From Pisciglobus halotolerans (GTDB lineage: Bacteria > Bacillota > Bacilli > Lactobacillales > Carnobacteriaceae), in assembly GCF_900113675.1 (NCBI RefSeq), contig NZ_FOQE01000016.1, positions 1,161-47,887 of the forward strand: a DNA stretch of 46,727 nt. Reading direction: 5' to 3'. Every line of letters begins with the position of its first letter. Positions within the stretch are counted from its first letter, which is position 1. The position numbers and the translations under genes were made by a program. Positions 8,555-16,430 of this stretch are shown one piece after another. Below the pieces are notes generated by a model, which made no database searches, was not told where the DNA came from, and worked only from the letters and a program-made list of their open reading frames with translations.

Positions 8555-9256
8555 CTATAACTTCTTTTTAATTGCTGCTGCAAATTTTTCTGTGATCAGC
8601 TGGGGACGAGTAATTGCTGATCCAACTACAACACTGTAAACTCCCAGTTCTAAAACGCGTTTTACTTTTTCAGGGGTGTCGATATTGCCTTCTGCTATAA
8701 TGGGGTGGTCGATTTTTGTTAAGGCTTGCCGAATCAGTGAAAAGTCATCTGATTCAATTTTATTACCTTTGCTTTGTCTGGTATAGCCTACTAGTGTTGT
8801 TCCAATGAAATCAAAACCTAGTTCATCGGCTATAATCATTTCTTCTAAAGTCGAGCAGTCAGCCATTAACTGGCTGTCTGGGTATTTCTCACGAATTTCA
8901 TGATAAAATTCGTGAAGCGTTTGCCCGTATGGACGAGTAGACAAAGTAGCGTCTAAAGCAATGATTTCAGGTTTAACTTCCATCAATTCATCGACTTCTT
9001 TCATCGTAGCTGTAATAAAAGCATCACTATTCTCATAATTCCGTTTGATGATTCCTATAATAGGCAAATCAACAATTTTTTTAATTTCTGTGATGTCTTC
9101 TGCTGAGTTTGCACGAATACCGCTCGCTCCACCTTGTTTAGCCGCTAAAGCCATGCGTCCCATAATAAATGAGGAGTGTAAAGGTTCGTCCTCTAATGCC
9201 TGACAAGAAACGATTAGATTTCCTTCAAGCTGTTTTCGCCATTTTGGCTGTTCCAT
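8555..9256 (-). CDS. nanE: N-acetylmannosamine-6-phosphate 2-epimerase
   Basis: This 233-residue TIM-barrel enzyme converts ManNAc-6-P to GlcNAc-6-P, which then needs NagA and NagB (not in the window). Family signatures include LIVSCQALEDEPLH, GGASGIRAN, LPIIGIIKRNY, ALDATLSTRP, LMADCSTLEE and the C-terminal phosphate site IIAEGNIDTPE and VVVGSAITRP. The catalytic Lys is in IIKRNY. It is the first gene of the minus-strand nan operon, with promoter and operator elements at 9292-9403. The ribosome site is AGGTGATG. Confidence 0.95.
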   Translation of the reverse strand: MEQPKWRKQLEGNLIVSCQALEDEPLHSSFIMGRMALAAKQGGASGIRANSAEDITEIKKIVDLPIIGIIKRNYENSDAFITATMKEVDELMEVKPEIIALDATLSTRPYGQTLHEFYHEIREKYPDSQLMADCSTLEEMIIADELGFDFIGTTLVGYTRQSKGNKIESDDFSLIRQALTKIDHPIIAEGNIDTPEKVKRVLELGVYSVVVGSAITRPQLITEKFAAAIKKKL

Positions 9257-9291
9257 ATCATCACCTACTTTTTTTAGTACCGCTTACAAAT

Positions 9292-9333
9292 GAAGTATAA
9301 ATCATTATGAAACTAATTTCTATACTTCTTCAA
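9292..9333 (-). promoter_or_regulatory. nanE promoter with overlapping inverted-repeat operator
   Basis: The minus strand has TTGAAG (9328-9333) and CATAAT (9304-9309) 18 bp apart. GAAGTATA (9292-9299) and TATACTTC (9321-9328) form a perfect 8-bp inverted repeat that brackets the -10 box. The 21-bp spacer is the same as in the operator at 5380-5428. Upstream lie further GAAA/TTTC palindromes at 9339-9350 and 9361-9368. Repression by the RpiR regulator is inferred. Confidence 0.6.
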
Positions 9334-9389
9334 TTTTAGAAAGAGCTTTCAAAAATAAGTGAAATTTCCTTTGTTTGCTCTTCTTGTTG

Positions 9390-9403
9390 TGAAAGTGGTT
9401 TCA
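9390..9403. promoter_or_regulatory. Candidate CcpA cre site
   Basis: TGAAAGTGGTTTCA (read on the other strand TGAAACCACTTTCA) matches the cre consensus TGWNANCGNTNWCA with one mismatch at the central CG. It is about 57 bp upstream of the -35 box of nanE, a location more often linked to activation or looping than to roadblock. Confidence 0.5.
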
Positions 9404-9560
9404 TTAAAAAATTCTATTTTTCAAAAGCCGAACCTTCTCCCAAAATCCTTTTTGCTTCCTTCAGACCTATCATTTGAATTCGATAAGTTTGAGACGATAC
9501 AATGGACTTGAAGTAAGTTTGAAATGAACTGATAAAAGGAAAAGAAAGGAAGGATAGGAA

Positions 9561-10412
9561 ATGGCAAGTATTTTTGATATGACGGAACTGAACAATGGTG
9601 TCAGGATGCCGGTTTTTGGATTGGGAACTTCAGGAAACAAAGATCAGACTGTTTGCAATGAAACAATCAAAGCGGCGGTTGATGCTGGTTATCGCTTGAT
9701 CGATACTGCTCAAATGTATGAAAATGAAGAGCAAGTAGGAAAAGCCATTCATCAGCTTGAGCTTTCAGATAAGAATCTATTTATAACCAGTAAATTAGAT
9801 AATACGAATCATGGCTATGAAGCAGCCAGCAAAGCCATTGATGATTCATTGGAGAAATTAGGCTTGGAATATATTGATCTATATTTGATTCATTGGCCTG
9901 TTGTTAAAGGAAGAGAAGGAAGCTGGCAGGAAGATAATATTGAAACGTGGCGGGCTTTGGAAGATGCTTACGATGCCGGAAAAGTCAAAGCAATCGGCGT
10001 CAGCAACTTTATGGTGAAACACTTAGAAAACTTGATCAGCAATTGCCGCATTAAGCCGATGGTCAACCAGATTCGTTTGCACCCGGGTGTATTACAAGAA
10101 GAAATCGTCGTCTTTTGCGAAAAGGAGAATATCACTGTCGAAGCTTGGTCGCCACTATCGCCGCTCAAGCAAATGTCTGAAGACGAAAAAGTGAAAGCAA
10201 TGATGGAAAAGTATAGAAAAACTATTGCTCAGCTGCTGCTGCGATTCAGCTTGCAACACAATTTTATTCCGCTGACGAAATCTTCGAAAGCTGAACGAGT
10301 CGTGGAAAATGCTGATGTCTTTGACTTTGAGATTTCTAAAGAAGATATGGACTACTTGAATCGTTTGAAGTTTGATGATTTAGAAGCACCGGATGTGGAT
10401 GAAGAAAGATAA
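9561..10412 (+). CDS. Aldo/keto reductase (AKR5-like), paralog 2
   Basis: The 283-residue reductase has tetrad D48 and Y53 (LIDTAQMY), K78 (ITSKLD) and H111 (LIHWP) at the same residue numbers as its paralog at 2675-3508. The two also share DNIETWRALE and RIKPMVNQIRLHPGVLQEE, so they look like a gene duplication now separated by the nan locus. The C terminus differs, ending in an acidic tail LEAPDVDEER. The ribosome site AAGGAAGG precedes the ATG. The gene is divergent from nanE and monocistronic, with its own terminator. The substrate is unknown. Confidence 0.9.
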   Translation: MASIFDMTELNNGVRMPVFGLGTSGNKDQTVCNETIKAAVDAGYRLIDTAQMYENEEQVGKAIHQLELSDKNLFITSKLDNTNHGYEAASKAIDDSLEKLGLEYIDLYLIHWPVVKGREGSWQEDNIETWRALEDAYDAGKVKAIGVSNFMVKHLENLISNCRIKPMVNQIRLHPGVLQEEIVVFCEKENITVEAWSPLSPLKQMSEDEKVKAMMEKYRKTIAQLLLRFSLQHNFIPLTKSSKAERVVENADVFDFEISKEDMDYLNRLKFDDLEAPDVDEER

Positions 10413-10507
10413 CAAGCCGCTAGATTAGCATTGTGACAAAGAGCTTGGCTGAAAAAGACTAAGGAATAAAAAAGCAGCAAAAACTGTTTGTTGCACAAAA
10501 AAATAAA

Positions 10508-10556
10508 TGGACAAGTTAAAGCTGAACCTGTTTTAACTTGTCCATCTATTTTTTTG
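10508..10556 (+). terminator. Intrinsic terminator after AKR paralog 2
   Basis: TGGACAAGTTAAA at 10508-10520 pairs with TTTAACTTGTCCA at 10532-10544. A T-rich tail with seven T in a row follows. Confidence 0.8.
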
Positions 10557-10599
10557 CTAAAAAGCACTTATTTGCCACATGTATGGAAACAAAAAGGAG

Positions 10600-10627
10600 T
10601 TTATTTTTATTTGAAACGGTTTACAAT
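10600..10627 (+). promoter_or_regulatory. PTS promoter with candidate cre site
   Basis: TGAAACGGTTTACA at 10612-10625, read on the other strand as TGTAAACCGTTTCA, fits the cre consensus with one central mismatch. It overlaps a possible -10 TACAAT (10622-10627), with TTTATT 16 bp upstream. A cre at the start site would give catabolite repression of the PTS operon. The promoter assignment is weak. Confidence 0.4.
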
Positions 10628-10673
10628 AGTGTACGAAGTGTGAGGAAAATATAACTAGCTAGGAGTGCACGAA

Positions 10674-12656
10674 TTGAGTGAGAAGAAAATAAAAATTGTT
10701 GCTATGACCGCTTGTCCAGTGGGAATCGCACATACGTATATGGCGGCAGAAAATTTAGAAAAAGCTGCAGAAAAAATGGGTGTCGAAATGAAAGTCGAGA
10801 CGCACGGATCAATCGGGATCGAAAACGAATTGACTCCACAAGAAATCGATGAAGCAGATGGTGTGATTATTGCTTCAGATACTGGATTAGACAAGTCGCG
10901 TTTTGTTGGCAAACCGATGATCAGCAAAGGTGTCCAAGCCGGAATTAGAGAACCAGAGCAAATGATTCAACAAATCATTGACGGACAAGCCAGTGTTTAC
11001 GGTAATGCTAAGGATAAGCAGCAAGTGCAAGCAGAAACTAAGCGCAATAAAGAAAATCCTATCTATAAACACTTGATGCAAGGTGTTTCTTATATGGTTC
11101 CTTTTGTAGTGGTAGGAGGATTGTTGATCGCTGTTGCTTTAACGTTAGGTGGAGAACCGACCGCTGAAGGGATCGTGATTCCTGAAAACACCATCTGGTC
11201 AACCATCAATGACATTGGCGGAGCTGCCATGACCTTTATGGTGCCTATCCTCTCCGCATTTATCGCGTATAGTATTGCAGACCGTCCTGGATTAGTTCCC
11301 GGTATGATCGGTGGTTTGATTGCTGCTGACGGAAGCTTCTATGGAAGTGAAACAGGAGCTGGATTTATTGGAGGAATCATCTCAGGATTCCTAGCCGGTT
11401 ACATTGCTTTGTCATTGAAGAAATTAAAAGTGCCAAAAGCTTTACAGTCAGTTATGCCGATTATTTTTATTCCGATTTTATCTAGTTTAGCTGTAGGCTT
11501 GTTGTTCGTCTTTGTGATTGGTCAACCTATTGCGGCATTGTTCAGCGGATTATCAACATGGTTAGCCAGCATGCAAGGTTCAAGCGAAATATTATTAGCT
11601 TTAATTTTAGGTGCTATGATTTCAGTCGATATGGGTGGACCTTTCAATAAGGTGGCTTTCTTATTTGGGTCAGGTATGATCGCAGAAGGAAACTACCGTA
11701 TTATGGGACCTATTGCAGTAGCCATTTGTATTCCTCCAATCGGTTTAGGTTTAGCCTCATTGGTAATGAAGAAGAAGTTTTCTAAAGGTGAACGAGAAAC
11801 TGGGAAAGCCAGTTTGACCATGGGACTGTTTGGAATAACAGAAGGTGCGATTCCTTTTGCTTCACAAGACCCATTGCGCGTGATCCCAAGTATTGTGGTG
11901 GGTTCAATGGCCGGTTCAGTCTCTGCTACTTTAGGAAATGTCGGCGACCGTGTTGCACATGGCGGTCCTATCGTCGCTGTCCTTGGAGCAGTTGACAATG
12001 TGGTTTGGTTCTTTGTTTCTGTTTTGATCGGTGTAGCCGTTACAATACTGATGCTTCGTTTATTGAAGAAAGATATCGATCAAGGAGAACCCGTTATTTC
12101 TGCAGCTGATCAAGTACAACCGGCTGGTCAACCAGCGGCTTCTCCTGCAAATGAAACAAAAACCGCAGCTGATCCAACAGGCAATGAAAATGTAGAAATT
12201 TCAAAATTAACAGATATTTTAACAGAAGACTTGATTGAATTAAATCTGAATAATGCAACAAAAGAAGGGGCTATTGATGAGCTGATTGCCAAATTGGCAA
12301 AACACCAAGCCATTACTTCTGAAGCTGATTTTAAAGCAGCTATTCTAGCTCGCGAAGAAGAAAGTACTACAGGTATCGGCATGAACATTGCTATTCCGCA
12401 TGGCAAATCAGCTGCTGTCAAAGAACCATGTGTTGTATTCGGAAGAAGAGAAGAAGGGATCGACTGGGAAAGCTTAGATGGCAGTCCGGCAAAATTGATT
12501 TTCATGATTGCTGTACCGGCCGACAATAAAAACGATGCCCACTTGAAGATTTTGCAAATGCTGTCTAGACGATTGATGGATGATCAGTTTAGAGAAGCTT
12601 TGTTGAATGTTACAACAAAAGAAGAAGCTTATGATTTATTAAAAACTGTTGCATAA
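10674..12656 (+). CDS. PTS fructose/mannose-type EIIBCA permease
   Basis: One polypeptide of about 660 residues takes up and phosphorylates a hexose of the fructose family. Order is EIIB (Cys14 in MTACPVGIAHTYMAAE), a linker, EIIC membrane domain from about residue 125 to 455 (YKHLMQGVSYMVPFVVVGGLL; GLFGITEGAIPFAS; VAHGGPIVAVLG), an Ala/Pro-rich linker, then EIIA with active His576 in IAIPHGKS. A GTG at 10665 overlaps the ribosome site, whereas TTG at 10674 lies 8 bases past AGGAG and gives MSEKKIKIVAMTACP. The PRD regulator follows after a terminator, as in ManP/ManR of Bacillus. Substrate (fructose, mannose or a derivative) is open. Confidence 0.9.
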   Translation: MSEKKIKIVAMTACPVGIAHTYMAAENLEKAAEKMGVEMKVETHGSIGIENELTPQEIDEADGVIIASDTGLDKSRFVGKPMISKGVQAGIREPEQMIQQIIDGQASVYGNAKDKQQVQAETKRNKENPIYKHLMQGVSYMVPFVVVGGLLIAVALTLGGEPTAEGIVIPENTIWSTINDIGGAAMTFMVPILSAFIAYSIADRPGLVPGMIGGLIAADGSFYGSETGAGFIGGIISGFLAGYIALSLKKLKVPKALQSVMPIIFIPILSSLAVGLLFVFVIGQPIAALFSGLSTWLASMQGSSEILLALILGAMISVDMGGPFNKVAFLFGSGMIAEGNYRIMGPIAVAICIPPIGLGLASLVMKKKFSKGERETGKASLTMGLFGITEGAIPFASQDPLRVIPSIVVGSMAGSVSATLGNVGDRVAHGGPIVAVLGAVDNVVWFFVSVLIGVAVTILMLRLLKKDIDQGEPVISAADQVQPAGQPAASPANETKTAADPTGNENVEISKLTDILTEDLIELNLNNATKEGAIDELIAKLAKHQAITSEADFKAAILAREEESTTGIGMNIAIPHGKSAAVKEPCVVFGRREEGIDWESLDGSPAKLIFMIAVPADNKNDAHLKILQMLSRRLMDDQFREALLNVTTKEEAYDLLKTVA

Positions 12657-12673
12657 AAAAATACAATTTGAAG

Positions 12674-12716
12674 AAAAGAGCCATTGTTTATATAATAGGT
12701 AAACAATGGTTCTTTT
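12674..12716 (+). terminator. Terminator between PTS gene and regulator
   Basis: AAAAGAGCCATTGTTTA pairs with TAAACAATGGTTCTTTT (one G-T wobble) around a 9-base loop. It lies 17 bases after the PTS stop codon and may limit read-through into the regulator. Confidence 0.7.
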
Positions 12717-12751
12717 GCGTATGTTAAAAAGGATAGTGGAGGGGGAGCAAG

Positions 12752-14716
12752 ATGAAAGAAAGACAAAAAAATATTTTGCAGCAGCTGATGAATCATATCC
12801 CTGAATACCATACGATTGCTGCTCTTGCAGAAAAACAACACTGCTCGAGCCGGACAATACGCAATGACCTCAAAACAATCGAAGAAATGCTAGCGGAGCA
12901 AAACATCGACTTATCAATCGAAAAGCAGCCCGGGCTTGGGATACGATTACATGGAAGTGCCAAAGAAGTAGAAAAGCTGATGCGCTACTTGTATGATTCT
13001 TTTCCAACGAGCGAAGAAGAGAACACATTCATGCGGCAGCAAAAGATTTTTTATGATTTGTTGATGGAAAACCAACCGATAACGTTGCAAGAGCTGTCAA
13101 ATCGTTATTATGTCAATCGGTCGATCATTAAAGAAGATTTGATTCAACTGAAAAAAACAGCTGAAGAATGTCATCTTGATTTGGAAACAAAGCAAAATTT
13201 TGGAACGATCATCATCGGGAAAGAAAAAAACAAGCGAAAGGCTTTGGCAGCGACCATTCGAAACTTGAATCCAGGCAATAAAGGCCAAAAGTTATTGGAG
13301 ACTTTTTTTGATGACATAGAAGTAAGAGTTGTTCAAGAAGCGCTGAATGAACTGCAACGGACAGAAAAAATAAACTTTTCTGCAGAAACAAAGCAAAGTT
13401 TGCTGCTCCATGTTTTATTTACGATCAAACGCATTTACTTGAATCAGCAGATCGAGTTAACGGCGGAAGAGCGGGCAGCGGTACGAGATACGTTGCCATT
13501 AGAATGGAGCAAAAAGATAACGCTTTACATCGAAAAAAGATTGAATCTATTTTTTACGGAACATGAATTAGCCTATCTCGCTTTGCATATAAGAGAAGCG
13601 AGACTCGAAAAGACCAATCGAATGATTTCTGAAAACGGGGAAAACAACCGATTTGCCAGTCAATTAGCCACAAAACTAATTGACGAAGTCGGCGAGTTGC
13701 TCCAATACCCGTTAAAAAAAGATAAAACCTTGCAGATCGACTTGCTGACGCATTTGACAACAGCTGTCAATCGCTTAAGAAGCGGCCTGATCATTTCGAA
13801 TCCTTTATTAGCGACGATCAAAAAAGAATACGCTTATTTATTCTACATTGTACTGACCATTATGGAAGAGTTTAGTGATCAATGGGAAATCGAGATGCCA
13901 GAAGAGGAGGCAGGATATGTTACGGTACATTTTCAAGCAGCGATTGAACGCATCAAAACAAAAAAGCAACAGCCAATAGAAGTTGCCATCGTTTGTCATT
14001 ATGGCATCGGTGTTTCAGCTTTTTTGCAAGCGAAACTTGAAGGAGAATTTCCTGATATAAAGGTAAAAGCTTTGCTTTCGCAAGAAGAAGCACCTGCTTA
14101 TATCGCTGCGCATGCTCTGGATGGTTTACTGACAACAGTCGATATTCCGGACATTTCTGTTCCGACGATTCTGATTTCTCCTTTATTGAATCAAAATGAG
14201 TTGGCAGAAATTGCAACATTTGCTCGCAGACAAGCGACACAACAGCAAAAGCTGCCTCATCAGTGGAATATTTTAAACTATACGCAACCGTTTTTAGTTT
14301 ATTTGAATGAGCCATTGAAGACAAAGGAAGCTGTCTTGCGTTACATGACAGAAAAATTGATGCAGCAAGGATATGTAGCAGAAAGCTATGCAGAATCTGT
14401 TTTCGAGCGAGAACGGCAATCTTCGACGGGCATTGGCTCAAAAGTAGCTTTGCCTCATGGAGACTCTAAACGAGTAAAACATTCTAGTATCAGTATTCTC
14501 ACATTGGAACAGCCGATTGAATGGAATAAAGGGGAGCAAGTTTCCGTGATATTTCTTTTAGCGGTTAAAAAAGAAACGTTGAAGGAAGAAGGACTTAAAG
14601 GTTTCTTCACTTTTTTGAACCGACTTACAACAGATGCGGCTCTATTTGATCAAGTCCATAGTGAAAAAGATAAAATGAATTTTTTAAATTACTTTAAGAA
14701 CGACGAACGAAAATAG
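12752..14716 (+). CDS. PRD-containing PTS-regulated transcriptional activator (MtlR/ManR type)
   Basis: The 654-residue regulator has an N-terminal DNA-binding helix-turn-helix (TIAALAEKQHCSSRTIRNDL) and two PRDs. PRD1 His candidates are in LLLHVLFTIK and YLALHIREAR; PRD2 His candidates are in LTHLTTAVNRL and YVTVHFQAAIE. An EIIB-like domain with Cys in IVCHYGIGVSAF and a C-terminal EIIA-like domain with His in KVALPHGDSKRVKH follow. This domain order is that of DNA-binding activators controlled by PTS phosphorylation, not RNA antiterminators. It should control the adjacent EIIBCA gene. A GGAGGGGGAG ribosome site precedes the ATG. Confidence 0.88.
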   Translation: MKERQKNILQQLMNHIPEYHTIAALAEKQHCSSRTIRNDLKTIEEMLAEQNIDLSIEKQPGLGIRLHGSAKEVEKLMRYLYDSFPTSEEENTFMRQQKIFYDLLMENQPITLQELSNRYYVNRSIIKEDLIQLKKTAEECHLDLETKQNFGTIIIGKEKNKRKALAATIRNLNPGNKGQKLLETFFDDIEVRVVQEALNELQRTEKINFSAETKQSLLLHVLFTIKRIYLNQQIELTAEERAAVRDTLPLEWSKKITLYIEKRLNLFFTEHELAYLALHIREARLEKTNRMISENGENNRFASQLATKLIDEVGELLQYPLKKDKTLQIDLLTHLTTAVNRLRSGLIISNPLLATIKKEYAYLFYIVLTIMEEFSDQWEIEMPEEEAGYVTVHFQAAIERIKTKKQQPIEVAIVCHYGIGVSAFLQAKLEGEFPDIKVKALLSQEEAPAYIAAHALDGLLTTVDIPDISVPTILISPLLNQNELAEIATFARRQATQQQKLPHQWNILNYTQPFLVYLNEPLKTKEAVLRYMTEKLMQQGYVAESYAESVFERERQSSTGIGSKVALPHGDSKRVKHSSISILTLEQPIEWNKGEQVSVIFLLAVKKETLKEEGLKGFFTFLNRLTTDAALFDQVHSEKDKMNFLNYFKNDERK

Positions 14717-14820
14717 AAGAGGCCTGTTGTTGAAATGGACAACCTTTTCGGATAACATGTGAACGAAAAAGCTATACGTGCCATTTCTATTCTTTTTAAT
14801 TCATAAAAGAGGTGTGATAA

Positions 14821-16293
14821 ATGAAAGAAATCAGTTTAAAAGAAACAGTTTATCAAATCATTAACCATTACCCTGAGCTAAAAGGAATTTTAGTGGAGAT
14901 TGGGTTTACGCCTTTACAAAATCCCAGCATGGTCAATACAGTAGGACGCATGATGCCGCTTGGAAAAGGGGCTAGACGTGCGGGGGTAAGTGTAGAAACG
15001 ATTGCCCAAGCCATCGAGCCGTATGGGTATGTGATCAAGGAACGAAAAGTGAGAGATAAACCAAATCCGAAAAGCCGCCGTGCTGAAGAGATGGAATCGA
15101 GACAGCAGGTGCTAAAAGATCTGATCTTGCGATTGCATGATGGCGAAGACCAAGAAGTGATCAAAGCAGAGTTTCAAGAACATTTCGCGCATGTCAGCGC
15201 TTTTGAGATTTCGATGATGGAACGCCGTTTAATGGGAGAAGGGATCGAAGCAGAGGAGATCATGCGGCTGTGCAATATTCATGCTTCTTTGTTTGCCGGA
15301 TCAGTCAAACCAGCCGAACATACGTCAAAAGAGATGGAAAAAGCGGGGCATCCGCTGCGTGTATTGAAAGAGGAGAACTTGGCGCTGGAGAGCACGTTGG
15401 ACCGGATCGAACGTCTATTGCAAGCTCACGTTGAAGAACCGGCTGCTTTTTTAAAAGATGGTCTGCTCAAACAGTCAAAGTTGTTATGGGAATTTGATAA
15501 GCACTATGCGCGCAAAGAAAATAGCATTTTTCCAGTAATGGAAAGATATGGTATTTTAGCACCTCCTAAAGTGATGTGGGGTGTAGATGATGAAATTCGA
15601 GAGTTGTACAAGCAATTTGAAAAAATGATTCAGCAAGATCAATTAACAGAAGCTCCGGAAGCATTTACCGCTTTGAAACACGAGCTGATGGAAATGATCG
15701 TCAAGGAAGAAGACATTATGATTCCGATGGTACAAGATATCTTTAACGAAGATGATTGGTTAAAGATCGCTGAAGAATCTGAAGAAATCGGCTATTGCAT
15801 TGTGAAGCCAGAAGCCAAGTGGATTCCGGAAAGAACAGATTTTGATGAGGAATCAGCAGAAACTGCACCGGTTCAAGATGACGGGAATTTGCCATTTAAA
15901 GTCGGTTATCTGACGATGAATGAATTGGAAAACATGCTCAATCTATTGCCGCTTGAACTGACATTTGTAGATGCCAATGATACTGTGAAATACATCAATA
16001 ATGGTAAAGACCGGAAAATATTTCCGCGGACTAAAAGCTCGATCGGCCGGCAAGTACAGAATTGTCACCCGCCGAAAAGTTTGTCGATCGTCAATCAGCT
16101 GTTAAAGGACTTAAAATCAGGGAAAAAAGATAAAGAAGTCTTATGGTTCCATGCACGCGATCATTTTGTCATGGTAACGTATTGTGCCGTTCGCAATGAT
16201 GACGGTTCATATGCAGGAACATTAGAATATGTACAAGACATTCAGCCGATAAAAGATCTAGAAGGCGAGAAGAAATTGATCGAAGTTGAATAA
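14821..16293 (+). CDS. DUF438 protein with hemerythrin-like and PAS domains
   Basis: The 490-residue cytoplasmic protein combines a short N-terminal DUF1858-like segment (residues 1-60, VYQIINHYPELKGILVEIGF), a DUF438 block (about 85-155), a hemerythrin-type four-helix bundle (about 175-315) and a C-terminal PAS domain (about 365-485). Candidate iron ligands are in HPLRVLKEEN, FDKHYARKENSIFPVMERYG and LKHELMEMIVKEEDIMIPM. The PAS segment reads LPLELTFVDANDTVKYINNG. Such proteins are proposed to sense oxygen, nitric oxide or iron-sulfur damage; no output domain is present. It has its own AGAGGTG ribosome site and terminator. Confidence 0.88.
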   Translation: MKEISLKETVYQIINHYPELKGILVEIGFTPLQNPSMVNTVGRMMPLGKGARRAGVSVETIAQAIEPYGYVIKERKVRDKPNPKSRRAEEMESRQQVLKDLILRLHDGEDQEVIKAEFQEHFAHVSAFEISMMERRLMGEGIEAEEIMRLCNIHASLFAGSVKPAEHTSKEMEKAGHPLRVLKEENLALESTLDRIERLLQAHVEEPAAFLKDGLLKQSKLLWEFDKHYARKENSIFPVMERYGILAPPKVMWGVDDEIRELYKQFEKMIQQDQLTEAPEAFTALKHELMEMIVKEEDIMIPMVQDIFNEDDWLKIAEESEEIGYCIVKPEAKWIPERTDFDEESAETAPVQDDGNLPFKVGYLTMNELENMLNLLPLELTFVDANDTVKYINNGKDRKIFPRTKSSIGRQVQNCHPPKSLSIVNQLLKDLKSGKKDKEVLWFHARDHFVMVTYCAVRNDDGSYAGTLEYVQDIQPIKDLEGEKKLIEVE

Positions 16294-16297
16294 ATTG

Positions 16298-16352
16298 AAA
16301 AAGCAGAAGCATGATGGAAGATAAGTACCTTCCAAATGGTTCTGCTTTTTTT
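16298..16352 (+). terminator. Terminator after the DUF438 gene
   Basis: AAAAAGCAGAA at 16298-16308 pairs with TTCTGCTTTTT. An inner GGAAG/CTTCC stem is present and the T-run extends to 16352. It can also act toward the convergent gene. Confidence 0.75.
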
Positions 16353-16430
16353 GTGTCCTGCTCTATAAGTAAAAGACTAGGTTAGCATAAATAACTTGAA
16401 CCTGTTGCTGTCCTGTACGATAAGCAATAT

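Noticed and set aside
10561-10673. Sigma-54 (-12/-24) promoter for the PTS gene
   Set aside because: No TGGCAC-N5-TTGC pattern is found; the regulator also lacks a sigma-54 interaction domain.
12128-12526. Minus-strand open frame inside the PTS EIIA region
   Set aside because: Ser/Ala-rich shadow of the plus-strand PTS gene with no ribosome site.
13953-14441. Minus-strand open frame inside the PRD regulator
   Set aside because: It covers the EIIB/EIIA-coding part of a well-supported gene and shows no family motif.
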